A DNA stretch of 64,000 nucleotides from CAVVTR01 sp963751245 (GCA_963751245.1 CAVVTR010000007.1:492045-556044), one strand, 5' to 3'. Counted from the stretch's first letter, positions 8,943 through 18,571 are shown. Numbers and translations are program-made. Notes: generated by a model from the sequence alone, not told the origin.

Positions 8943-10406
8943 ATGAGCTCGAGCGCCCGCGCCAACGCCGTCGCCCGCTGCCGCGAGAGGGGGATCCTCA
9001 TCCCGCGCTTCGCCGAGCAGCGGGACCCTTCCACCTCCGATCCCGCCGTGCGCGCCGCCCTGGCCGGCGTGGACATGGAGGCGGTGCACCCTCTGAACCT
9101 GTTCCGGATCACCTGGCACAACGATCCGGTCACCGGGGGCTTCGGCCCGGTGAACACGCTGGAGATCCCGTCGCAGCTGTCCGGGGTGCCGGCCCGCATC
9201 ATCGGGCTGGTGGGGCGGCACTTCCCCACCGGGGCGCACAAGGTGGGCGCCGCGTTCGGCTGCCTGGTGCCGCGCTTGGTGAGCGGCGGCTTCGACCCAA
9301 CGGTGAACCGCGCGGTGTGGCCCTCCACGGGGAACTACTGCCGGGGCGGCGCCTTCGACTCCGCCCTGCTGGGCTGCCGGGCGGTGGCCATCCTGCCCGA
9401 GGAGATGAGCCGGGAGCGCTTCGAATGGCTCGAGTCGGTGGGCGCCGAGATCATCGCCACCCCGGGGTGCGAGTCCAACGTCAAGGAGATCTTCGACGCC
9501 TGCTGGGAGATCCGGCGCACCCGCCCCGAGGCCGTGGTGTTCAACCAGTTCGACGAGTTCGGCAACTACCTGTGGCACTACGGCGTCACCGGTCCCGCCT
9601 CGGTGGAGGCGTTCCGCGCCGCCGCGGGTCCGCGGGAGCGCCTGGCCGCCTGGGTGAGCGCCACCGGTTCGGCGGGCACCCTGGCCGCCGGGGACCGGCT
9701 CAAGCAGGAGCTGCCCGGCACCATGATCGTGGCGGCCGAGGCGCTGCAGTGCCCCACGCTTCTGCGCGCGGGGTTCGGGGCGCACCGCATCGAGGGGATC
9801 GGCGACAAGCACGTGCCGTGGATCCACAACGCGCGTAACACCGACGCGGTGGTGGCAGTGGACGACGAGGCGACGTTGCGGCTCCTGCGGCTGCTCAACG
9901 AGCCGGCCGGCCACGCCGTGCTGGCGCGGCGCGGGGTGGACGCGGGGCTGGTGGCGCGGCTGCCGCTGCTCGGCCTCTCGTCCATCTGCAACCTCCTCGC
10001 CGCGATCAAGACGGTGCGCGCGTTCGACCTCGGCGCCGACGACGTGGTGCTCACCTGCTTCACCGACTCCTCGGAGCTCTACCGCAGCCGGCTGGAGGAG
10101 ATGACGGCGGCGCGCGGCCCCTACTCGGAGGTGGACGCCCTGGTGGACCTGGAACGCTACCTCCTGGGCTGCGCCCCCGACCACGTGCGGGAGCTGGGCT
10201 ACGAGGGCCGCCGGGCGATCCACAACCTCAAGTACTTCACTTGGGTGGAGCAGCAGGGCAAGACGGTCGAGGCCCTCGAGGACCTGTGGAACCCGAGGTT
10301 CTGGGCCGACGTCGCGGGGCAGCTCCCCGCCTGGGACGAGGCCATCGACGCCTTCAACGCCGAGACGGGCGCGCTCGGGCGGTTGCGCCGGGAGGTGACG
10401 TCGTGA
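8943..10406 (+). CDS. PLP-dependent fold-type II enzyme of the Se/purine cluster
   Basis: 487 residues, tryptophan-synthase-beta superfamily. The likely Schiff-base lysine is Lys100 in PTGAHKVGA; WPSTGNYCRGGA reads as the substrate loop and SATGSAGTLAAG as the phosphate-binding glycine stretch. At ~487 residues it is longer than diaminopropionate ammonia-lyase (YgeX, ~400), so I do not call it ygeX, although it fills the same genomic slot. It probably catalyses beta-elimination or beta-replacement on an amino-acid intermediate of purine breakdown. ATG 8943 has AGGGAGGAG 11-12 nt upstream. The stop overlaps the GTG start of the next gene (GTGA), indicating translational coupling. Confidence 0.7.
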   Translation: MSSSARANAVARCRERGILIPRFAEQRDPSTSDPAVRAALAGVDMEAVHPLNLFRITWHNDPVTGGFGPVNTLEIPSQLSGVPARIIGLVGRHFPTGAHKVGAAFGCLVPRLVSGGFDPTVNRAVWPSTGNYCRGGAFDSALLGCRAVAILPEEMSRERFEWLESVGAEIIATPGCESNVKEIFDACWEIRRTRPEAVVFNQFDEFGNYLWHYGVTGPASVEAFRAAAGPRERLAAWVSATGSAGTLAAGDRLKQELPGTMIVAAEALQCPTLLRAGFGAHRIEGIGDKHVPWIHNARNTDAVVAVDDEATLRLLRLLNEPAGHAVLARRGVDAGLVARLPLLGLSSICNLLAAIKTVRAFDLGADDVVLTCFTDSSELYRSRLEEMTAARGPYSEVDALVDLERYLLGCAPDHVRELGYEGRRAIHNLKYFTWVEQQGKTVEALEDLWNPRFWADVAGQLPAWDEAIDAFNAETGALGRLRREVTS

Positions 10407-11635
10407 GCGGATCGGTGCTGGACACCGGCGCGGTGGTCCTGGAGTCGGCGCGGCGGCACGAGCGGGAGATCGTCGGCTTCCTTCGCGACCTCATCGCGCT
10501 GCCGGCGGAGAGCGGGCGGGAGCGGGCCCGCTGCGAGCGGGTGCGGGACGAGTACCGGCGGCTCGGCCTCGGGGACGTCTTCTTCGACGGCCTGGGGAGC
10601 GTCGTGGCGCGTGTGGGGGACGGCCCTCTCACGATCATGATGGACGGGCACATCGACTGCGTCGGTGTCGGCGACCCCGGGGCCTGGCGGTGGGACCCCT
10701 TCGCGGGCAAGCTCGAGGACGGGCGGGTGTACGGCCGCGGGGCCGTGGACGAGCTTCCCGCCATCGCGTGCATGGCGTACGGCCTCCGGCTCCTCCTCGA
10801 CCGCGGGCTCCCCGAGGGGGTCACGGTGGTGCTGGTGGCCTCCGTGCTCGAGGAGGACTGCGACGGCTACCCCCTCCTCCACCTCATCGGCGAGGAGGGT
10901 GTGCGCCCCGACGTGGTGGTCCTCGGGGAGCCCACCGACCTGGACGTCTACCGGGGCCACCGGGGCCGCATGGGGATCGAGGTCGTCACCCGGGGGGTGT
11001 CGGCCCACGGCGCCCACTGCGACCGCGGCGTCAACGCCGTCTACGCCATGGCGCCCATCATCGCCGACGTCGAGGCGCTCAACGCGCGGCTGCCTGTGGA
11101 CGACTTCCTCGGCAAGGGGAGCGTGACGGTGTCCTGGGTGGACTGCCGCTCGCCCTCGTTCAACGCCGTGCCCGACGAGGCGCGGATCGTCCTCGACCGG
11201 CGCCTGACGGCGGGGGAGACCCCGGAGGGGGCGCTGGCCGAGATCCGCGCGCTGCCCCACATCGGGGACGCCGAGGTGCGGCTGCTCGAGTGGGAGGGGA
11301 CGAGCTGGACGGGGCGGCACGGCCGCCTCGAGCAGGTCTTCCCCACATGGGTGCTGCCCGAGGGCCACCCCCTCGTCCGCGGCGTCGCCGACGCTGCCGG
11401 GGCCGTGCTGGGCCGGCCGCCGGCGATCTCCCGGTGGGCGTTCTCCACCAACGGCGTGGCCACCATGGGGCGGCTCGGAATCCCCACCGTGGGGTTCGCG
11501 CCGGGGCGCGAGGAGCTCTCGCACAGCACCGGCGAGTGGGTGGCCGTGGAGGACCTGGTGGCCGCCACGGCGGTCTACAGCCTCATTCCAGCTGTGCTGG
11601 CCGGGCGCGCCGCGGAGCTCGTGGACCTGGAATGA
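10403..11635 (+). CDS. ygeY: YgeY-type M20 metallohydrolase (selenium-metabolism hydrolase)
   Basis: 410 residues, M20/ArgE-DapE family of di-zinc amidohydrolases. The metal and catalytic residues are recognisable: MDGHIDCV (His/Asp), GRGAVDE, LEEDCDG (catalytic Glu pair), GEPTD, and the C-terminal ELSHSTGEW His. YgeY is a constant partner of Se-dependent xanthine dehydrogenase and is thought to cleave an N-carbamoyl or N-acyl intermediate; its true substrate is unproven. GTG start overlapping the previous stop by 4 nt. Confidence 0.85.
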   Translation: MSGSVLDTGAVVLESARRHEREIVGFLRDLIALPAESGRERARCERVRDEYRRLGLGDVFFDGLGSVVARVGDGPLTIMMDGHIDCVGVGDPGAWRWDPFAGKLEDGRVYGRGAVDELPAIACMAYGLRLLLDRGLPEGVTVVLVASVLEEDCDGYPLLHLIGEEGVRPDVVVLGEPTDLDVYRGHRGRMGIEVVTRGVSAHGAHCDRGVNAVYAMAPIIADVEALNARLPVDDFLGKGSVTVSWVDCRSPSFNAVPDEARIVLDRRLTAGETPEGALAEIRALPHIGDAEVRLLEWEGTSWTGRHGRLEQVFPTWVLPEGHPLVRGVADAAGAVLGRPPAISRWAFSTNGVATMGRLGIPTVGFAPGREELSHSTGEWVAVEDLVAATAVYSLIPAVLAGRAAELVDLE

Positions 11636-11690
11636 GCGTGCCGGCCGCGGCGGGCCTGCGCGGTCCGCGTGGCCAAGGAGCGAGGGAGCG

Positions 11691-12665
11691 ATGACGACGA
11701 ACCTCAGGGGGAAGCACTTCATCACGACGCAGGAGTGGACGACGGAGGAGCTCGAGCGGGTGCTGGCGCTGGCCGGCGAGCTGAAGGCCGCGAGGAAGGC
11801 GGGGCGGCCCATGCGGCTGCTGGAGGACAAGACCCTCTACATGATCTTCTTCGACTCCTCCACGCGCACCCGCAACTCCTTCGAGACCGGGATGACGCAG
11901 CTGGGCGGCCACGCCATCTATCTGTCTCCGGACCGGATGCAGATCTCCCACGGGGAGAACGCCAAGGACACCGCCAACGTGCTGTCGCGCTACGGGGAGG
12001 GCATCGCCATCAGGCACTGCGCCTACGGCGAGGGCAACGCGTACCTGCGGGAGGTGGCACGGAACGCTTCCGTGCCGGTGATCAACATGCAGTGCGACGT
12101 CTACCACCCCTGCCAGATCCTCGCCGACCTCATGACCATCCGCGAGAAGCTGGGCACGGCGCGCCGGCTGAAGCTGGGGGTGGCGTGGACCTCGGCCCCC
12201 AACTACGTCCGTCCCATCTCGGTGCCCCAGAGCCTGGTCCTGCTCATGCCCCGCTTCGGCCTCGACGTGACCCTGGCCTGTCCGCCCGAGTTCCGTCTCA
12301 TGCCGGAGATCGAGGAGCAGGCCCGCGCGAACGCCGCCGCGGCGGGGACGAGGTTCGAGATCAGCCGGCGCTTCGAGGACGCCTTCTCCGACGCAGACGT
12401 GGTGATCCCGAAGTCGTGGGGCCCCCTGCTGCACACGCGGGACCACGCCGAGGGCCTCGCGCTCATCGAGCGCTACCCATCCTGGCGTTGCGACGCCGAG
12501 CGCATGGCGCTGGGCAGGGAGCACCTGATCTACATGCACCCGCTCCCCGCCGACCGGGGCCGGGAGGTCACCGACGAGGTCATCGACGGCCCGCAGTCGG
12601 TGGTCTACGATGAGGCGGAGAACCGTCTTCACGTGCAGAAGGCGCTGATGTCGCTGATCATGTGA
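11691..12665 (+). CDS. ygeW: Knotted carbamoyltransferase YgeW
   Basis: 324 residues, aspartate/ornithine carbamoyltransferase superfamily. SSTRTR is the carbamoyl-phosphate loop, HPCQILAD the second conserved phosphate/carbonyl motif, and MHPLPADRG the conserved C-terminal loop. YgeW proteins have a knotted fold and uncertain substrate; in a catabolic cluster they likely run in reverse, splitting a carbamoylated amino acid with phosphate to give carbamoyl phosphate, from which ATP can be made. The ATG follows GGAGCGAGGGAGCG. It is shorter than E. coli YgeW (~396 residues). It stands 55 nt after ygeY and 24 nt before the next gene. Confidence 0.85.
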   Translation: MTTNLRGKHFITTQEWTTEELERVLALAGELKAARKAGRPMRLLEDKTLYMIFFDSSTRTRNSFETGMTQLGGHAIYLSPDRMQISHGENAKDTANVLSRYGEGIAIRHCAYGEGNAYLREVARNASVPVINMQCDVYHPCQILADLMTIREKLGTARRLKLGVAWTSAPNYVRPISVPQSLVLLMPRFGLDVTLACPPEFRLMPEIEEQARANAAAAGTRFEISRRFEDAFSDADVVIPKSWGPLLHTRDHAEGLALIERYPSWRCDAERMALGREHLIYMHPLPADRGREVTDEVIDGPQSVVYDEAENRLHVQKALMSLIM

Positions 12666-12689
12666 CGAGGCGCCGGAACCGGAGTCGAG

Positions 12690-13931
12690 GTGGCCGGCTT
12701 CTTCTTCCGCTGCTCCGAGTGCGGGGCGAACTACACGGAGGGCGCCGTGCGCTACGTGTGTCCCCCCTGCGCCCGGCGCCAGGCTCCCGGGGGGGAGACG
12801 AGGGGCATCCTCACGGTGGAGCTGCAGCACCCGCCAACCGCCTGGCCGGCCGGCCACATGAACGACCCCTGGGTGCTCGCCGCCTTCTTGCCGCTGGCAT
12901 CGGCGGAGTCGGTGCCGGCGTACCCCGTGGGCGCCACGCCGCTGCTCCCCGTTCCGGAGCTGCGGCGGCAGCTGGGGATGCCGCGGCTGTGGCTGAAGGA
13001 CGACACCCGCAACCCCTCGGGCTCCACCAAGGACCGCGCCTCGCTCCTGGTCGTCGCGAAGGCGCTGGAGTATGGCTTCGACACCGTGGCGACGGCCTCC
13101 ACCGGCAACGCCGCGACGGCCCTGGCCGCGGTGGGTGCGGCCGCAGGGGTGCGGACCGTGGTGCTGGTGCCCGCCGGAGCGCCCCCCGCCAAGCTGGTGC
13201 AGATGGCCAGCTACGGCGCCCGGGTGGTTCCCGTGAGGGGCAGCTACGACGAGGCCTTCGAGCTCTCCCTGGCGGCCTGCAGGCGCTTCGGCTGGTACAA
13301 CCGCAACACGGCGTACAACCCCTTCACCGTCGAGGGCAAGAAGACCGCCGCCCTCGAGATCGCGGCGGCGCTGGCGCCGGAGCGGCCCGACGTGGTGGTG
13401 GTTCCCGCCGGGGACGGCGTGATCACCGCCGGGCTGGCGAAGGGGTTCGCCGACCTCCACCGGGGAGGGCTCCTGGCGGCGGTTCCCCGCCTCGTCGTGG
13501 TCCAGCCGGAGGGGTCGCCGGCGCTGGTCCGGGCGCTGCGGGAGGGCACGCCGGAGGTGGCCCCCTGCCCCGGCGCGGCCAGCGTCGCCGACAGCCTGGT
13601 CGTGGCCGCTCCCCGGGCGGGACGTCTCGCCCTGGGCGCGGTGCGGGCCACCGGCGGCGGCGGGGTCCTCGTCTCCGACGGGGCCATCGTCGAGGCCATC
13701 GGCCGCCTCGCCCGGACCACCGGCGTGTTCGCGGAGCCGGCGGCCGCGGCCTCCCTGGCGGGCCTCGACGCGGCCCTCGAGGAGGGGCTGGTGTCGAGGG
13801 ACGAGCGCGTGGTGCTGCTGGCCACCGGCACCGGGCTGAAGGACGTGGCGGCAGCCGCCCGCGCCGTGCGTCTGCCGGCCCCCGTGGAGCCCGGGCTGGA
13901 AGCGCTGGAGAGGGCACTGGCCGGGGGCTGA
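12690..13931 (+). CDS. Threonine-synthase-like PLP enzyme with N-terminal zinc ribbon
   Basis: 413 residues. An N-terminal zinc ribbon (Cys8, Cys11, Cys24, Cys27) precedes a fold-type II PLP domain with the Schiff-base lysine Lys114 in PSGSTKDRAS, the substrate loop ASTGNAAT, and a glycine-rich VPAGDGVITAG. Threonine synthases and cysteate synthases share this plan. It follows ygeW by 24 nt and starts with GTG, so it belongs to the purine operon, where a second PLP enzyme beside the one at 8943 suggests amino-acid products or intermediates. Whether it is a real threonine synthase or a specialised lyase cannot be told here. Confidence 0.7.
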   Translation: MAGFFFRCSECGANYTEGAVRYVCPPCARRQAPGGETRGILTVELQHPPTAWPAGHMNDPWVLAAFLPLASAESVPAYPVGATPLLPVPELRRQLGMPRLWLKDDTRNPSGSTKDRASLLVVAKALEYGFDTVATASTGNAATALAAVGAAAGVRTVVLVPAGAPPAKLVQMASYGARVVPVRGSYDEAFELSLAACRRFGWYNRNTAYNPFTVEGKKTAALEIAAALAPERPDVVVVPAGDGVITAGLAKGFADLHRGGLLAAVPRLVVVQPEGSPALVRALREGTPEVAPCPGAASVADSLVVAAPRAGRLALGAVRATGGGGVLVSDGAIVEAIGRLARTTGVFAEPAAAASLAGLDAALEEGLVSRDERVVLLATGTGLKDVAAAARAVRLPAPVEPGLEALERALAGG

Positions 13932-14105
13932 GCCGCCCGGAATCTCCCTCCCCTGCAGGTCGTTGGTGTTCACGGGAGCATCGGGGTCCACCTAGGGTGG
14001 CTTCAATCTGCACGAAGGGCCTGGCCGCGCGGTCGCGGTGCGGACGGACCGGGCCGGCGCACGCCCCAACCGCTGCTGAGGACCCTCAGGCCCCCCGGGG
14101 GGTGC

Positions 14106-14474
14106 GTGGAGTCGCCAGACTACCCTGTGGAGCTCGTCTTTCCGGACGGCCGATGCGTGACGGTGCCGGTGCGCCGGGGGGAGAGGATCCGGGACGCGGC
14201 GGTGCGCCGGGGGGTGGCGACGCCTTGCGGGTGCTGCCTGGGCTGGTGCCTGGGCTGCGCCGGGAGGGTCCTGGCCGGCACCTTCGACGACTCCGGCTGC
14301 CTGCGCGTCTACCCGGAAGACCGCAGCGCGGGGTTCGTCCTGCTGTGCACCGCCACGCCGCGAGGTCCGATGCGGATCCTGACCGGCCAGCGTGACGCCA
14401 TGGCGGCGAACCGGCGCCGGCTCGGGCTGCCGGTGCCCGACACCTCCGACGCGGGGGGCGCGGTACTCTCTTGA
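14106..14474 (+). CDS. Small plant-type 2Fe-2S ferredoxin domain protein
   Basis: 122 residues. The cluster motif is CX4CX2C in the stretch CGCCLGWCLGC, followed by a fourth Cys in LLCTA, the plant-type 2Fe-2S ferredoxin pattern. It is a single-domain protein with a hydrophilic tail of about 30 residues after the fold. GTG start, no strong ribosome site; a perfect ccccccgggggg palindrome lies just upstream (14091-14102). It is on the same strand as the purine operon, 174 nt downstream, and could carry electrons for the dehydrogenases, but that link is only positional. Confidence 0.65.
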   Translation: MESPDYPVELVFPDGRCVTVPVRRGERIRDAAVRRGVATPCGCCLGWCLGCAGRVLAGTFDDSGCLRVYPEDRSAGFVLLCTATPRGPMRILTGQRDAMAANRRRLGLPVPDTSDAGGAVLS

Positions 14475-14516
14475 GCGGGTGGGCGGGCGGGCGTGCCGCC
14501 GCCCGGAGAGAGGCCG

Positions 14517-15824
14517 ATGAACCGGATCCCTGCAGTGGTCCTCGTCCTGTGCAGCGTCGCCCCCGCGGCGGCGCCCAGCCTGCGGCGCACCCCGGTGGTG
14601 GCCGTAGTGGAGCGGGTACGGCCCGCGGTGGTCAACCTCACCGCCGAGCAGGTGGTGTCGAGGCCCGGAAGGACGCCGTTCGACGATCTGTTCGGAAGCG
14701 TCTTCCCCGAGTTCTCTTCCCCCGACCGGCAGCGGGTCACGTCGCAGTCGCTGGGATCCGGGGTGGTGATCGCCCCGGACGGCCTGGTGATCACCAACGA
14801 GCACGTCATCGAGGGGGCGTCGGAGATCACGGTCCGTTTCGCCAGCGGCACCACGGCAAAGGCGCAGGTGATCGGCTCCGACGCCGAGTCGGACCTGGCG
14901 CTGCTGCGGGTGCCGGGGAAGGACCTTCCCCACCTGAGGGTGGCAGAACGGGACGACCTCATGATCGGCGAGACCATGATCGCCATCGGCAACCCCCTGG
15001 GGCTCGAGAACACGGTGACCGTCGGCGTGCTCTCCGCCCGCGACCGCACCGTGCGGTCGTCCCGCACCCGGCGCGTCTACACGGACTTCCTGCAGACCGA
15101 CGCCTCCATCAACCCTGGCAACTCCGGCGGTGCCCTGGTGGATCTCGACGGCCGCCTCGTCGGGATCAACACCGCCATCGTGGGCGGCGCCCAGGGCATC
15201 GGGTTCGCCATCCCCGCCAGGCGGGTGCGGCGGGTGGTCCGCGACCTGCTGCGCTTCGGCGAGGTGCAGCCCTCGTGGCTGGGGATGTTCGTGCAGACGC
15301 GGCAGGAGCGGCGCCTCGGCGAGGGGGCGACCGGGGTGGAGGTGGTGGACGTCTTCCCCGGCTCCCCCGCCGCCCGCGCGGGGATCGCCGCGGGCGACGT
15401 CCTCGCCGAAGGGGCCGGCCGGCGGCTCACCAGCCGGGAGGACTACGCGACCGTCCTCGCCGGGCTCGCCCCGGGGGAGCGGGTCACCTTCCGGATCGGC
15501 GTGCCCGGGGGGGGGCGGGAAGTCACCCTGACGGCGTCCCGCCCGCCCGCCGATGTCGGGGAGCAGATCCTCCAGCGGTCGGCGGGCATTGCCCTGTCGG
15601 AGCGCGGAGGGCGCCTGGTGGTCGCCCGGGTGAGGCAGGGCTCGCCGGCGGCGGAGACCGGCCTGGAGCGGGGCGACACGGTGCTCCAGGTGAACGGCGA
15701 GCGGGTTTCCTCCCTCGCCGATGTGAACCGCATCCTGGCCAGGGACCACACGCGGTCCTCGATCCTGCTGGTCGTGCAACGTGGTCCGTTCGCGTACAAC
15801 CTGACGTTTCCGTTAGTGTCCTGA
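14517..15824 (+). CDS. HtrA/DegP-type periplasmic serine protease with two PDZ domains
   Basis: 435 residues. A short N-terminal hydrophobic segment (about residues 4-19, VVLVLCSVAPAAA) serves as signal peptide. A trypsin-like domain follows with catalytic His96 (TNEHVI), Asp126 (ESDLALL) and Ser203 (NPGNSGGAL). Two PDZ domains occupy about 240-330 and 340-435. It degrades or refolds damaged envelope proteins. ATG 14517 has GGAGAGAGG directly upstream; the alternative GTG at 14493 only adds residues before the signal peptide. The gap to rsgA is 15 nt. Confidence 0.88.
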   Translation: MNRIPAVVLVLCSVAPAAAPSLRRTPVVAVVERVRPAVVNLTAEQVVSRPGRTPFDDLFGSVFPEFSSPDRQRVTSQSLGSGVVIAPDGLVITNEHVIEGASEITVRFASGTTAKAQVIGSDAESDLALLRVPGKDLPHLRVAERDDLMIGETMIAIGNPLGLENTVTVGVLSARDRTVRSSRTRRVYTDFLQTDASINPGNSGGALVDLDGRLVGINTAIVGGAQGIGFAIPARRVRRVVRDLLRFGEVQPSWLGMFVQTRQERRLGEGATGVEVVDVFPGSPAARAGIAAGDVLAEGAGRRLTSREDYATVLAGLAPGERVTFRIGVPGGGREVTLTASRPPADVGEQILQRSAGIALSERGGRLVVARVRQGSPAAETGLERGDTVLQVNGERVSSLADVNRILARDHTRSSILLVVQRGPFAYNLTFPLVS

Positions 15825-15839
15825 GCTATACTCGGGGCC

Positions 15840-16739
15840 ATGAAGGAGCAGGCTCGCGGCGTCGTCACTGCGGTGTTCGGCCCGCTGGTGCGGGTGCAGG
15901 TGGGGGATGAGGCTCTGGTGGTTCCGTTCCGGCGCCGTCTGCGGTGGGAGGGGTCTACCGAGGACCGCCGCCTCGTGGTGGGGGATCACATCGTTCTCGA
16001 GGGCACCTCGCCGGCGCTCGTCGTCGCCGGGGTGGAGCCCAGGAACACGACGCTGACGCGAAAGGCGCCCGGGGAGCAGCGCCCCCGGGTGATCGCGGCC
16101 AACGTGGACCAGGCGATGGTGGTGATGGCGGCGGTGTCACCCGAGCCCAACCCCCGTCTCCTGGATCGGCTGCTGGTGGCCTGCCACCACGCCGGGATCG
16201 AGCCGGTGGTCTGCATCAACAAGGTGGACCAGGGGACGGACGCCATCGAGACGTGGATCGTCGACTACCAGGACGCCGGCTACCCGATCATGCTGGTGTC
16301 GGCGCGCACGGCGCGGGGGATGGGAAACGTGAAGCGCGCCGTGGCCGGCAGGACGACCCTGTTCTGCGGTCCGTCGGGAGCGGGGAAGTCGGCCATCCTG
16401 AACGCCATCCACCACGGCTACCGGCTCCGGGAGGGGTCCATCTCGGAGGCCACCGGCAAGGGGCGGCACACCACCACCACGGCGCAGCTGCTCCCGCTGC
16501 CGGGGGGCGGGTTCGTGGTGGACACGCCGGGGGTCCGCGAGTTCGGGCTGTGGGACCTCAGTCCCACCGAGCTCGCCGGGTGCATGCCGGAGTTCGGGCC
16601 GGTGGCGGGCGACTGCTCCCACCGCGGCTGTCTGCACGCCGAGGAGCCCGGCTGCGCAGTTCGCGACGCCGTCGAGGCGGGGCGGCTGTCGTCGCGGCGC
16701 TACACCTCGTACCTGCGGCTTCTCGGCGAGCTCGCCTGA
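15840..16739 (+). CDS. rsgA: Ribosome small-subunit-dependent GTPase A (RsgA)
   Basis: 299 residues. N-terminal OB fold, then a circularly permuted GTPase with motifs in the order G4 (NKVD, 127-130), G1 (GPSGAGKS, 177-184) and G3 (DTPG, 228-231), and a C-terminal zinc finger (Cys259, Cys264, His266, Cys272). It tests and matures the 30S subunit late in ribosome assembly. It follows htrA on the same strand and faces the exported-protein gene, whose stop lies 11 nt away. Confidence 0.92.
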   Translation: MKEQARGVVTAVFGPLVRVQVGDEALVVPFRRRLRWEGSTEDRRLVVGDHIVLEGTSPALVVAGVEPRNTTLTRKAPGEQRPRVIAANVDQAMVVMAAVSPEPNPRLLDRLLVACHHAGIEPVVCINKVDQGTDAIETWIVDYQDAGYPIMLVSARTARGMGNVKRAVAGRTTLFCGPSGAGKSAILNAIHHGYRLREGSISEATGKGRHTTTTAQLLPLPGGGFVVDTPGVREFGLWDLSPTELAGCMPEFGPVAGDCSHRGCLHAEEPGCAVRDAVEAGRLSSRRYTSYLRLLGELA

Positions 16740-16750
16740 CGCCGCGAGAG

Positions 16751-18571
16751 CTACCCCGGCCCCGGGGTGAGGCCGGCGCCGATGCGCTCCACCGTCCCGG
16801 CCGGGTCCCACAGCCAGAGCCCGTCCGCGCTGCCGAAGCAGACGGCTCCGCGAGGGCGCGGCACGATGCCCACCGGAGCGTCGGGGAGGGTCACGAGGGT
16901 CTCCTGCGCCGTTCCGGCCGGCGACAGCCTGGCCAGCGCCGGGGTGCACGGCGTCGTCACGCCGGCGAGCACGGAGCCTCCGGCCGCGGTCAGGCTGCAG
17001 ACGCAGGAGACCGGTCCTGGCCAGGGCCGGGTCTCGCCGCCCACGGAGACGACCGTGAGGGCGTTGCGGTCGCTGGCCAGCAGGAGCTCGCCCTGGAGCC
17101 AGGTTAGCCCCCCGATGGCCCGCACGTCCGCGCCGGCCGGCGTGGCGCCGTCCAGCATCGTGACGGTCCCCTCCGGCCACCGGGCGGCGGCACCCCCGGT
17201 TCCGCCGGGCGGCAGCGCCAGGAAGCGGAAGCTGCCCGGGAGCACCGTGCGGGGCGGCGTGCCGCCGGCGAGGGGCACGCTCCAGACCCCCTCGGCGTCG
17301 ACGAAGAAGAGCTCGCCAGCCGGCCTCGAGACGGCGGGGAACAGCAGCCACCGTGGCCAGCGCAGGAGCACGGCCTCGTCGCCGCCCGCCGACCGGCTCA
17401 CCACCTCGGTGCCGCTCTGCCGGTCGGGCCTCGCGTAGACGAAGCCCCCCTCCTCGCCCCCTTCACGGCAGCCCGTGTCGAGGCCCCGGGGGAGCGCGGC
17501 GTCGCGCAGCCAGGAGCACACGGAGGAGCCCCCGGACGCGCGGGCGTTGGCGGCGGCCGCGAGCCGCAGCGCCACCGGCACCGGGCCCTCTGGGAGGGGG
17601 GGCACCGCGCCGCTGCTGAGGGCTCGTGTGAGGGCGTCGAGCTCGATTGCGCGGACGTCCTCGGCGTCGTCGCCGCCCTTCGGGATCCCCGCTGCCAGGG
17701 GCTTCGAGAGGGCGGAGCGCAGGGCCCGCGGGAAGCGCGGGTAGGCCCCTTGACGGGCGTTCCGCCAGGTGAGCAGGACGTCGAGGGGGCGGGCGCGGGC
17801 GCCGGCGGGGTCGCCGAATGCCTCCAGGACCAGCGCCGCCGCGTGCCCCACGGCGGGGGACGCCCCTTCGGGGCTGCCGATCCTGACGAGCAGGGCCCGG
17901 CGGGTCTGCCACGGCTCCTCGCGGTCGAGGGCCTCGGCGGCCAGCCTCTCGAGGGCGGGGGCCGCCTCCTTGAGGTCGAGCCAGTCGTGCACCGGGCGCA
18001 GGGCGGCGGGGAGTGCCGCGAGGGCGTAGGACCCCGCATCGACCAGCGCCTCGGCCAGGGCGAGGAGGGGCTCGGCGCAGCGCGGATCCGGCGCGGCGGC
18101 GTCGGTTCGCGACAGCACCACGGCGCGGGAGACCGTCCTGGCGGCCTCCTCGGCGGTCACCGCGGGTCCGGCGGGCACGAGCAGCAGCCCGGTGCCGCCG
18201 GAGACGACGGCCTGGGGCACCTTGACGGCCCCCTCCGCCACCACCACCGTGAGGAGTGTTCCTGGAGTGAACGGCAGAACGCCCTCGAGCTGGTCCTGGA
18301 TCGCCGCGGCCAGCGTGGCGCCGTCCGGGGCCGCGGAGGGGACGCGGGCGAGGCCCCACCAACCCGTGGCGAGGTGGAGGCAGGAGGCCAGCTCGGGTGT
18401 GTCGAGAAGCAGTTCAGGAAACGACCTCGCGCGCCATGGCGACACACTGACGGTGAGGGTGGTTTGGTGCGGAGGCGGTGCGGGTGCTTCCCCGCAGATG
18501 CTGCTGGCGGCGGCTCCCGCGGCGGCGATGACCGCGAAAAGCACGCGAAACACTTGACAAACGCCGTGCAC
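16751..18571 (-). CDS. Predicted exported protein of unknown function
   Basis: 606 residues. The N-terminus reads as a signal peptide (VFRVLFAVIAAAGAAASS, then Cys-Gly-Glu), possibly a lipoprotein since SSIC resembles a lipobox. Residues ~150-340 are Ala/Leu-rich helical repeats; the last ~200 residues have spaced strand-like segments (VYARPD, LLFPAVS, ELFFVDAEGVWSVPL) recalling a beta-propeller. I recognise no catalytic motif. GTG 18571 and GTG 18553 are both possible starts. It is transcribed away from the HU genes and its 5' end overlaps their promoter region. Confidence 0.55.
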   Translation of the reverse strand: MHGVCQVFRVLFAVIAAAGAAASSICGEAPAPPPHQTTLTVSVSPWRARSFPELLLDTPELASCLHLATGWWGLARVPSAAPDGATLAAAIQDQLEGVLPFTPGTLLTVVVAEGAVKVPQAVVSGGTGLLLVPAGPAVTAEEAARTVSRAVVLSRTDAAAPDPRCAEPLLALAEALVDAGSYALAALPAALRPVHDWLDLKEAAPALERLAAEALDREEPWQTRRALLVRIGSPEGASPAVGHAAALVLEAFGDPAGARARPLDVLLTWRNARQGAYPRFPRALRSALSKPLAAGIPKGGDDAEDVRAIELDALTRALSSGAVPPLPEGPVPVALRLAAAANARASGGSSVCSWLRDAALPRGLDTGCREGGEEGGFVYARPDRQSGTEVVSRSAGGDEAVLLRWPRWLLFPAVSRPAGELFFVDAEGVWSVPLAGGTPPRTVLPGSFRFLALPPGGTGGAAARWPEGTVTMLDGATPAGADVRAIGGLTWLQGELLLASDRNALTVVSVGGETRPWPGPVSCVCSLTAAGGSVLAGVTTPCTPALARLSPAGTAQETLVTLPDAPVGIVPRPRGAVCFGSADGLWLWDPAGTVERIGAGLTPGPG

